From the NCBI RefSeq assembly GCF_018861295.1, contig NZ_JAHLDM010000016.1:53878-117877 (forward strand): a stretch of 64,000 nt of DNA, written 5' to 3'. Both the position numbers and the translations under genes were made by a program. The notes under the pieces are model-generated. The model made no database searches. It was not told the DNA's origin and saw only the letters and a program-made list of their open reading frames with translations. Origin of the DNA: Clostridium_AD estertheticum_D. Its GTDB lineage: Bacteria > Bacillota > Clostridia > Clostridiales > Clostridiaceae. Below, one piece after another: positions 26,563 to 33,414 of this stretch; positions within the stretch are counted from its first letter, which is position 1, and the number at the start of each line of letters is the position of its first letter.

Positions 26563-27339
26563 ATGAATATTAGACAAATTCGAAATGCTACAATAGTAGT
26601 TCAATATGCGGGAAAAAAGTTTTTAATTGATCCAGTTTTAGCAGATAAGGGTACTTACCCACCTTTCGGACCGCGTATGGGCTATCCCGATGCAATACGA
26701 CAAGATCAATTTAATCCTTTAGTTAGCTTGCCAAGATCAATTGATGAAATTATAAATGTAGATGCTGTTATTGTCACGCATCTACATTTAGACCACTTTG
26801 ATGATGCTGCTAAAGAAATTTTACCAAAAGGTATAAAAATGTTTGTACAAAATGAAGAAGATGCAAAAGAAGTTAGAAAGGCTGGTTTTCAAAATGTTGA
26901 TGTTTTACAAGAAAATACATTTTTTGAAGATATCCAATTAATTAAAACAAAAGGCGAGCACGGAAGAGGAGAAATATTAAAAGTTGCTGGTGAAGTATGT
27001 GGAGTAATCTTTAAACATCCCAAAGAAAAAACACTATATCTAGCTGGTGATACTGTATGGTATAAAGCCGTTAAGGAAGTAATCGAAACGTACATACCAG
27101 AAGTCATTGTTGTAAATGGTGGAGATAATCAATTCCTGATAGGCGGCTCTCTCATTATGGGAAAAGATGATATCTATGAAGTACATAAAGCTGCCCCTAA
27201 CGTAAAAATTATTGTCAGCCATATGGAAGCTATGAATCATTGGACATTATCAAGAAAAGAACTAAAAAGCTTTATTAATGAAAAAAGTATGTCTTCAAAT
27301 GTTTTAGTGCCAGATGACGGAGAGGATTACACATTTTAA
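26563..27339 (+). CDS. MBL-fold metal-dependent hydrolase (copy 2)
   Basis: A 258-residue paralogue of the gene at 18,294, collinear over its full length. The metal site is VTHLHLDHFDD (HxHxDH), with KGEHGRGEI replacing KGHHGSGEM, so one of the two neighbouring His residues near the later metal ligand is changed to Glu. AAAAGGAG precedes the ATG. Substrate unknown. The two copies are in inverted orientation about 7.5 kb apart. Confidence 0.9.
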   Translation: MNIRQIRNATIVVQYAGKKFLIDPVLADKGTYPPFGPRMGYPDAIRQDQFNPLVSLPRSIDEIINVDAVIVTHLHLDHFDDAAKEILPKGIKMFVQNEEDAKEVRKAGFQNVDVLQENTFFEDIQLIKTKGEHGRGEILKVAGEVCGVIFKHPKEKTLYLAGDTVWYKAVKEVIETYIPEVIVVNGGDNQFLIGGSLIMGKDDIYEVHKAAPNVKIIVSHMEAMNHWTLSRKELKSFINEKSMSSNVLVPDDGEDYTF

Positions 27340-27365
27340 AATAACAAAAATTTTCTAATAAATAA

Positions 27366-27512
27366 AAAACACCAGATGAAATATTAGCATACAATATATC
27401 TGATAGTTTGAGGCAAGGGAAAAATGGTTATATGTTGAATTTATTGGGTAAGAAGTATAATGCCAAAAGCTACGTTAATAATCTATATTGCCAAGGGTTA
27501 CACGGATGTTAA
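27366..27512 (+). pseudogene. Unidentified start-less open fragment
   Basis: A 48-codon frame directly after a stop reads TPDEILAYNISDSLRQGKNG, YMLNLLGKKYNAKSYVNNLY and ends at 27,510. Composition looks coding, but there is no start or ribosome site. Probably the remains of a lost gene upstream of the lipase. Confidence 0.3.
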
Positions 27513-27588
27513 TTTACATTAATTTACTTTTATTCTTTATTTATGCTATAATTAGTTAGAAATATGAATAAAAATAAGGAGTGGAAAA

Positions 27589-28896
27589 ATGAAAAAATCA
27601 CTAAAAAAAATCCTTTCATGTCTATTATTATTTGTAGTAATGGCTTTTACGTTTTCTGGCAATACTTTTGCTATAACCAATTCTACATCAGCAATGGTAC
27701 AAGCTAGTTCTTTATCAAAATTAAGTAACAACTATCCTATAGTAATGGTACACGGTCTATTTGGTTGGGGAAATGATGAACTCTTTGGAGTAAACTATTG
27801 GGGTGGAAAAGAAAGTTTAAAAGACCTTTTAACTAAGAAAGGTTATACTGTTTACACTCCAACTATAGGTTCTATATCTAGCAATTGGGATAGAGCTTGT
27901 GAATTGTATGCTTATTTAAAGGGCGGCACTGTAGATTATGGCTATGCTCATTCTAGCAAAGCTGGTCACGAACGTTTTGGTAGAACTTATCCTGGTGTTT
28001 ATCCTGAATGGGGTACTACTGATGCAGGTGATATTAAAAAGATTCATTTAATTGGTCATAGCATGGGTGGTCAAACCATTAGAGTTTTAGCTCAATTGTT
28101 AGAAAATGGAGATAAAGATGAAATAAATTGCAATAAAGATAGTACTAGCCCCTTATTTATAGGAAATAAACATTGGATTGATAGTATTCTTACTATAGCA
28201 ACACCTCATGATGGAAGCCAAGAAGATAATAAACAAAGTAACCTTGAACCTTTTACCCATGACTTTTTTGCTGCAATGGCTAGTAATGCAGGAATATTAA
28301 ATTCAGATAATCCTTGCTTTGATTTCAAAATGGATCAATGGGGACTAAAGAAACAATCTGATGAATCCTATGAAAGTTATTATAAAAGAATTTTTAATAG
28401 TAACATTTGGAAAGAAACTAAAGATTTAAGTATTTGGGACTTATCCCAAGAGGGTTCTAAGGAATTAAATAGTTGGGTTAAAGTTCAAAAGGACATTTAC
28501 TATTTCTCTATAGCCTGTGTAGATACACATAAGGGGTTACTTACACAGTATCAAATACCTAATATTAATATGAACCCACTACTTTTAAAATCCTCCATTT
28601 TCATGGGACAATATACCAACTCGACCTATGGCGAAGTACAAGTTGATAAGAGTTGGTGGAGAAATGATGGTATAGTAAGTGTAATATCTGCTATTGGCCC
28701 TCATGAAGGCTCTCAGGATAAAATAGTTAGATATGACGCTAATGCTACCACTGAAAGAGGGGTTTGGAACTACATGGGCGAGATTAATAATATAGATCAT
28801 GTTGAAGTAGTGAAACAATCTGAACCTAGATACCATAAATATCTTCAAAATAAATTTATTGAGTTGGCAAATATGTTAACTAAATTGGATAAGTAA
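27589..28896 (+). CDS. Secreted lipase (alpha/beta hydrolase, lipase family I.5/I.6 type)
   Basis: A 435-residue exported triacylglycerol lipase. The signal peptide is KKSLKKILSCLLLFVVMAFT with cleavage near SGNTFA. NYPIVMVHGLFGWGNDELFG carries the oxyanion region and LIGHSMGGQTIRVL the catalytic Ser. A WGG/SKAGHERFGR segment and TIATPHDGSQ match the staphylococcal/thermophilic bacillus lipases, which bind structural Zn2+/Ca2+; IDHVEVV near the end probably holds the catalytic His. AAGGAG precedes the ATG and a terminator follows. It stands alone. Confidence 0.92.
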   Translation: MKKSLKKILSCLLLFVVMAFTFSGNTFAITNSTSAMVQASSLSKLSNNYPIVMVHGLFGWGNDELFGVNYWGGKESLKDLLTKKGYTVYTPTIGSISSNWDRACELYAYLKGGTVDYGYAHSSKAGHERFGRTYPGVYPEWGTTDAGDIKKIHLIGHSMGGQTIRVLAQLLENGDKDEINCNKDSTSPLFIGNKHWIDSILTIATPHDGSQEDNKQSNLEPFTHDFFAAMASNAGILNSDNPCFDFKMDQWGLKKQSDESYESYYKRIFNSNIWKETKDLSIWDLSQEGSKELNSWVKVQKDIYYFSIACVDTHKGLLTQYQIPNINMNPLLLKSSIFMGQYTNSTYGEVQVDKSWWRNDGIVSVISAIGPHEGSQDKIVRYDANATTERGVWNYMGEINNIDHVEVVKQSEPRYHKYLQNKFIELANMLTKLDK

Positions 28897-28962
28897 TGCA
28901 TAAAGCATAGCCATAATTTAAGAACAAATTCTCCCTACAATCGAGTATAAATGTTACCCACA

Positions 28963-28999
28963 GCCACTAGTTAGAGAAAACTAGTTTCAGGCTTTTTTC
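28963..28999 (+). terminator. Terminator after the lipase gene
   Basis: GCC-ACTAGTT pairs with AACTAGT-...-GGC around AGAGAA and ends in TTTTTT. A similar element (TTAGAGAAA...CTAG...TTCAGG, T run) follows the gene ending at 29,819. Confidence 0.75.
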
Positions 29000-29306
29000 T
29001 TTATGATATTATTAGTATTATTAGTTTAGCTAAAAGTGAAAATTCAATTATAGAAATTTAATTTTATTAAAGCTCCTAATTGAACTATTAAGTATTTGAA
29101 AATGGATATCCTTTAAGATTTGAGTATAAAAATACTGCATTCGGGTGGGGGCCTTAATGCAGTATTTTAAATGAATTAGTTAATTAGTTGTAAGGATTGG
29201 TATATTTTAATTATAGACTATTTTTTAGCTCTTATTCAATACATATTTGAAAATAAAAGGAATCTAAGAAAGTTTACAGAAGTATTGAGTTATAGGGGAT
29301 GATATT
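29000..29306. other. Gene-free stretch after the lipase
   Basis: About 300 bases of A+T-rich DNA without a gene except the isolated hairpin at 29,129-29,168. It holds the promoter of the DUF4236 gene. Confidence 0.4.
29129..29168. terminator. Isolated 13-base perfect hairpin
   Basis: AAAATACTGCATT pairs perfectly with AATGCAGTATTTT around a G-rich 14-base loop (CGGGTGGGGGCCTT). It has A and T runs at both ends, so it could terminate in either direction, but no gene ends near it. It may be left from a deleted gene. Confidence 0.6.
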
Positions 29307-29819
29307 ATGGGTTTCAGAATAAGAAAAAGTTTTGGTACTAAAGGTTTTAAAATAAATGTAGGTAAAAAAGGTATTTCGTCTGCAAGCTTAAAAATAGCTC
29401 CAGGACTTACTATTAATTAAAAAAGAGGCACGACTATTGGGGTACCAGGCACAGGCATAAGTTATAATACTGGTGGCAAGAAAAAAGTTAAGAATGTAGT
29501 AAGTAGAAAATCAGTTGCGCAAGCTACTAATAATGTAACGGCAGCTGAAAAGAAAGCAATTTATCAACAAAGGCTTACCGATATGAAAGCCAAAACTGAA
29601 ATTAGAAAAGAATATAATAGAAAATTTAAAGAATTTACTGGTGGGTATAATAAAAAAGCTATTATAGCAATTATTATTTCGTTTGTATTATGCGTAACGC
29701 CTTTATGGCCATTAGGACTATTGTTGTCTATTCCTTTATTAGCTTGGCTCGCAATTGATACAATTATAAAAATAATTAAATTTAATAAATACTTAAAGAA
29801 TCTTAATGGAATACAGTAA
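29307..29819 (+). pseudogene. DUF4236 protein interrupted by a stop codon
   Basis: GGGGATGATATT precedes the ATG at 29,307. MGFRIRKSFGTKGFKINVGK, then after an in-frame TAA at 29,418 RGTTIGVPGTGISYN, together make the N-terminal DUF4236 domain. The frame continues unbroken through a linker to two C-terminal membrane helices (IIAIIISFVLCVTPLWPLGL) and stops at 29,817. One base change explains the stop. Reinitiation at 29,583 would give only the membrane part. Confidence 0.75.
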
Positions 29820-29833
29820 TGTAATAAGTTAAT

Positions 29834-29871
29834 GTCCTAGGTTAGAGAAATCTAGCTTCAGGGCTTTTTTT
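29834..29871 (+). terminator. Terminator after the DUF4236 gene
   Basis: CTAGGTT pairs with AATCTAG (one G-T wobble) around AGAGA, followed by TTCAGGGC and seven T. It resembles the terminator at 28,963 in loop and flanks. Confidence 0.6.
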
Positions 29872-29968
29872 ATTTAATTCACTTATTTTAAAGTCAATGC
29901 TAAAATTGTATGATTATAACTAATATGGTGCTATATAAAAGAAAAAAAGAATATAAGGGGGCATAATT

Positions 29969-30531
29969 TTGGAAATTAAATCTATGAATAAATCTTATAA
30001 AAAGGGGTGGACTTGGCTAATTGCTATTGCAATGGTTATAAGTATGGCTACTGGGTGCAGTAATAATGAGGCAAAAGTTAAAACTGATGCTAAAGCTGTA
30101 ACTGAATCGTCTAACTCTAAAACTACAGCACCGAAAAGTGAGGTAGCCAAAACAGAAAAAAACACCATAAAAACTGATGCCTTTATATATGCCAAGAAGG
30201 TTGATATTACTGATGCTAGAGACATTACCAAGCACGTGCAGCCACAGTATTTATGAGTGATGAGTTAACCCCAGGATTAGCAGTTCAACACGTTTTAAAT
30301 CAGTCCTATGACTTTTTACAACAAGCCGACCTTAAGGGTACAGATACTGTCACTATCGGAGTTATGCAGGGAGATATGAGGCTCTTTCAATGCACAGTAA
30401 CTATGAAAAAGTTTGCTCCCAACGATTCTGTTAGTATGTCTGATGTGGTTCTTAAGGCCTCTAAGGTAGAAAAAATGACCCCACAAGTTGAAGAATTTGC
30501 AAAGGTAACAGGATGGACGATACTAAAATAA
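29969..30531 (+). pseudogene. Putative lipoprotein split by a frameshift
   Basis: A TTG at 29,969 after AAGGGGG gives a basic start, a hydrophobic stretch and the lipobox-like SMATGC, then a Ser/Lys-rich linker and KKVDITDARDITKHV, stopping at 30,254. In the next frame, reading through before its ATG at 30,253, comes VFMSDELTPGLAVQHVLNQ and a domain to 30,531. The two pieces look like one secreted lipoprotein with a one-base shift near 30,230. Alternatively they are two genes overlapping by ATGA, but the second lacks a ribosome site. Function unknown. Confidence 0.6.
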
Positions 30532-30667
30532 ATTTGTATACATAGTTTATAAAAAATTGTTAGCCTTCCAATAAAGGATATTATTTTAACATGCTAAACC
30601 ATTTTGACAGAAATAGCTTGAAGATTTTCACACGGAAATTTATTAAATAGGAACAGGAGATTATAAA

Positions 30668-31753
30668 ATGAAAATAAGTGATTTCATCTTTCAATACCAT
30701 ACTTATTCAATCACTGGTTGTGATGGTATATGTCGTGTTAGAACATTCCATAAAAACGAAGCGGAATTTAGTGTACTTTTAACCGATCTTGGATATAAAA
30801 ATACTTCAGCATCAGTGACTAATTCTATTAAGAGTATTTGCAATTCTCTTATAGAAAAAGGAATGATACCTAAAGCATCTAGATTTATAGAACATTATGA
30901 GGCTGATTCTTTTCAAGAATCTTCATTTGACTTAATTTCATTTGATAGTAATGGCTTGCATAGCTGGTCTCAACTAAAACAGAAAGACGTTGAAGAGTTA
31001 ACAGGTTGTAATGAAGAAGAATTCAAAATGCAGACTTTTAAAGATAGACGTTTGCTAAATGAAATTGAAAAATCTCGAAACAAAATTGATCCATACAGAG
31101 ACTTTCCTTTAAGAGAACATCATGAAGTTATTAATCGGAGAATAGAGATTGAGTCAAAAAAAATTAGCAAGAAAAAAGTTATGGATGTAATAGAAGAAGG
31201 ATCAAATGAGCAGGATATAGGACGAGTTTTGAAGAATGATTTATCTCTGTTTGCAGAGGTTTATGCACAACCGGATGAAGAATACATATGTTTTTCAGAA
31301 TTCCCAGTTGATCAAGGATATGTTGATTACGTTGTATTTACAGGAAGGTCAAGAATGAATATTTTTCTTATAGAAGTAAAGGGCGCAGATTTCTATATAT
31401 TAAATCAAAATAGTTATGAGCAGTTTTCAGCGAAGGTTGAACAGGCTGCTAGTCAGTTTAGAAGGAGGATGACATATATAAATAAGAATTATGAAACTTT
31501 TAAAAAGAAGGCACATGAGATTCGAGAAAAAGTTGAATCTGGACAGAGAATTTATAATTCACTCTTGGGGCCGAAGGGGTATTTATCTGTAGATCCGAAA
31601 AAAGAAATAAATATTTATGGGGTTTTAATATGTGGAAGAACAAGAGATGATTTAAAGGAAAGTGCAAAACGCCATGAATATGAAAATAGTCATAATCCGT
31701 CAATTAAGATTGAAACTTGGGAAACTTGGTTAAGAAAACTAAGAAGAATGTAG
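30668..31753 (+). CDS. Shedu-type (DUF4263) anti-phage nuclease
   Basis: A 361-residue protein with an unrecognised N-terminal half and a C-terminal PD-(D/E)XK-like domain (about 195-355): ICFSEFPVDQGYVDYVVFTG, then FLIEVKGADFYILNQ (D...ExK core) and a conserved Gln in EQAASQFRRRM, followed by YGVLICGR. This is the Shedu SduA/DUF4263 layout. CAGGAG precedes the ATG. Shedu is a single-gene defence system whose N-terminal domain is thought to sense the phage. Family is likely; activity is inferred. Confidence 0.8.
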   Translation: MKISDFIFQYHTYSITGCDGICRVRTFHKNEAEFSVLLTDLGYKNTSASVTNSIKSICNSLIEKGMIPKASRFIEHYEADSFQESSFDLISFDSNGLHSWSQLKQKDVEELTGCNEEEFKMQTFKDRRLLNEIEKSRNKIDPYRDFPLREHHEVINRRIEIESKKISKKKVMDVIEEGSNEQDIGRVLKNDLSLFAEVYAQPDEEYICFSEFPVDQGYVDYVVFTGRSRMNIFLIEVKGADFYILNQNSYEQFSAKVEQAASQFRRRMTYINKNYETFKKKAHEIREKVESGQRIYNSLLGPKGYLSVDPKKEINIYGVLICGRTRDDLKESAKRHEYENSHNPSIKIETWETWLRKLRRM

Positions 31754-31910
31754 AATTAAATATCTAGCTGAGTGAATATATTTAAATTAAAAATTGCTTC
31801 ATATTCGACAGTTCAATAATAAATACTAGCCTACCATTAATATTAACTAACATATGTAATATATGGTATTATATTATCATTGTGCAAGTGTATAAAAAGG
31901 GGGTAGGGAA

Positions 31911-32564
31911 ATGTCGTTTGAAGATATAAAAACTCAGTATCAAAGGTTACAAAGACACTACAAATTTGCAATTACTGATAAAAATGAGGTATCTTTCCTA
32001 GATTTAGCTCATTGTTTACGGATATGGGCTGATATGAAAAAAGAAGTCGATTTAATCATTAAAGAAAAAAAGATTAATATCAAGTTCCCTAATAATGTAG
32101 TAACTAAAAATTTAAAGGATGCGCTTAAAGGTCATAAATACTATAGCATACCTTTATCTTCAGGGGGTGGATCTAATGAGGGTATCCAAATAACTGGAAT
32201 GAGATATACATTCGAAGCATTAACTCCAGAAGAAATTATGAAACGGGCTAAATTAGGGCGACCACTCTCTAAAAATGTGGATTTAACATTTTCACAATGG
32301 TTAGGTTCTGAAGTTATTGAATTTAATGAGAATGGAAATGAACGGCTAGGTATATCAAGAGAAATGATTATAAGAAGAGTGGCCAATATGCTCGGAGCTA
32401 GCCATCCTAAAGGAATGGAAGAACCAAGTGAAGACGGAAATAGATTCGATACACATATTAGTTTTTTACATAGTATGTGTACTGGTGGGGTTCCATTGAC
32501 TTATTGTCAACTAATTGAAATTGCAGATATAATAATAAAAAAGTTCAAAATAATTTTTAATTAA
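31911..32564 (+). CDS. Uncharacterised protein beside the Shedu gene
   Basis: A 217-residue soluble protein with no recognised domain and a good ribosome site (AAGGGGGTAGGG). It has a helical N-terminus (IKTQYQRLQRHYKFAITDK), a Gly/Ser loop (PLSSGGGSNEGIQITG) and a well-formed C-terminal part (REMIIRRVANMLGASHPKGM). It starts 157 bases after the Shedu gene and is followed by its own terminator. The gap makes an obligate operon unlikely, but the setting next to a defence gene and a tRNA suggests a mobile or defence-related role. Confidence 0.75.
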   Translation: MSFEDIKTQYQRLQRHYKFAITDKNEVSFLDLAHCLRIWADMKKEVDLIIKEKKINIKFPNNVVTKNLKDALKGHKYYSIPLSSGGGSNEGIQITGMRYTFEALTPEEIMKRAKLGRPLSKNVDLTFSQWLGSEVIEFNENGNERLGISREMIIRRVANMLGASHPKGMEEPSEDGNRFDTHISFLHSMCTGGVPLTYCQLIEIADIIIKKFKIIFN

Positions 32565-32651
32565 AGGTAAAAACTAAATAATAAATGGATGTACCGTATT
32601 ATTCAGAATGGATTTTACGTCGTAATTCAAATAAAGTATAACTAAAATAAG

Positions 32652-32691
32652 ACATGTCAATACTTCGAATGGGGTAATGACATGCTTTTTT
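32652..32691 (+). terminator. Rho-independent terminator
   Basis: CATGTCA pairs with TGACATG around an 18-base loop, followed by CTTTTTT. It ends the transcript of the gene at 31,911. Confidence 0.7.
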
Positions 32692-32753
32692 AAATTACAT
32701 GAAAAACAAATATATAACCTTCATTTTAAGCATATCAATAGGAGGATGTTAAA

Positions 32754-32948
32754 ATGGAAAATGCAGACAAGATGAACATAGAAGAAATATGGAATTTAAA
32801 AACGGGAGCACATAACGATATATTTAATTATTTAAAATTAAAGGGATTGAATGAGGAGGAATTATTAAAATTTTTAGAGCTGTTAGCCCGATATTCTAAT
32901 AGCTTCATTAGATTAAATTCTCTGCTTGTAATCCATGCAAATATATAA
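32754..32948 (+). CDS. Small hypothetical protein next to tRNA-Leu
   Basis: A 64-residue acidic, helical protein (MENADKMNIEEIWNLKTGAH, then LNEEELLKFLELLARYSNS) with AGGAGGATGTTAAA before the ATG. It ends only about 80 bases from the tRNA-Leu 3' end, so its present C-terminus may result from recombination there. Function unknown. Confidence 0.5.
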   Translation: MENADKMNIEEIWNLKTGAHNDIFNYLKLKGLNEEELLKFLELLARYSNSFIRLNSLLVIHANI

Positions 32949-32959
32949 CAAAAAGTTTT

Positions 32960-32980
32960 GTGCACCTTTCGTGCACCTTT
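32960..32980. repeat. Tandem 10-base direct repeat by the tRNA
   Basis: GTGCACCTTT occurs at 32,960-32,969 and again at 32,971-32,980, separated by one C. It lies 50-70 bases beyond the tRNA-Leu 3' end and could be a recombinase arm site or the trace of an excised element. Confidence 0.4.
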
Positions 32981-32996
32981 TTGGCGTTTTGGGCAT

Positions 32997-33026
32997 AAAA
33001 AAAGACTTTCAAGAAAACCTTGAAAG
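32997..33026 (-). terminator. Terminator of tRNA-Leu(CAA)
   Basis: On the minus strand CTTTCAAG pairs with CTTGAAAG around a 5-base loop and is followed by a T run, six bases after the tRNA CCA end. Confidence 0.8.
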
Positions 33027-33031
33027 CCTTG

Positions 33032-33118
33032 TGGTGCCGGAGGCGGGAATCGAACCCGCACGGTATTGCTACCACTGGATTTTGAGTCCAGCGCGTCTGC
33101 CAGTTCCACCACTTCGGC
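33032..33118 (-). tRNA. tRNA-Leu (anticodon CAA)
   Basis: The minus strand folds as a class II tRNA with encoded CCA. The anticodon stem-loop is CTGGACTCAAAATCCAG with anticodon CAA, the variable arm is long (TGGTAGCAATACCG) and the T arm reads GCGGGTTCGATTCCCGC. The acceptor stem GCCGAAG/CTCCGGC contains one A-C mismatch at the fifth pair. It lies at the boundary between accessory and core DNA. Confidence 0.95.
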
Positions 33119-33134
33119 ATGCCTGACAAAAAAT

Positions 33135-33163
33135 AGTTTACCATATATTTATGCACATTGCAA
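33135..33163 (-). promoter_or_regulatory. Promoter of tRNA-Leu(CAA)
   Basis: On the minus strand TTGCAA (33,163-33,158) and TAAACT (33,140-33,135) are 17 bases apart, ending 17 bases before the tRNA. Confidence 0.55.
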
Positions 33164-33414
33164 TAGATATATGTATATTTAGTGTAAAATAAGTACAAAT
33201 TAATATACAGTTCGTTACTTTTTGGGTATATATTTGTTATAATACAATAGAAACTGTTTTACCTATATTAAGGTAAGAGGCGATTTTAAGAAAGTCATCT
33301 TAATGTTATAACAAAAGGAATGTTAGTATTAAGAAGTTGATATTTTTATTTAGAACATATATTATAGAATGTTACATATAAATTTATAAACATAGTAGAA
33401 AGAAGGGATTTAAA

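Noticed and set aside
32941..33030. Possible integrase C-terminus beside the tRNA (minus-strand NAKKVHERCTKLF-like reading)
   Set aside because: Too short and without catalytic residues; it overlaps the tRNA terminator, so it is not supported as a gene.
32828..33198. Open frames of 94-96 residues crossing the tRNA-Leu(CAA) gene
   Set aside because: Most of their length is the tRNA read as protein; the tRNA structure is unambiguous.
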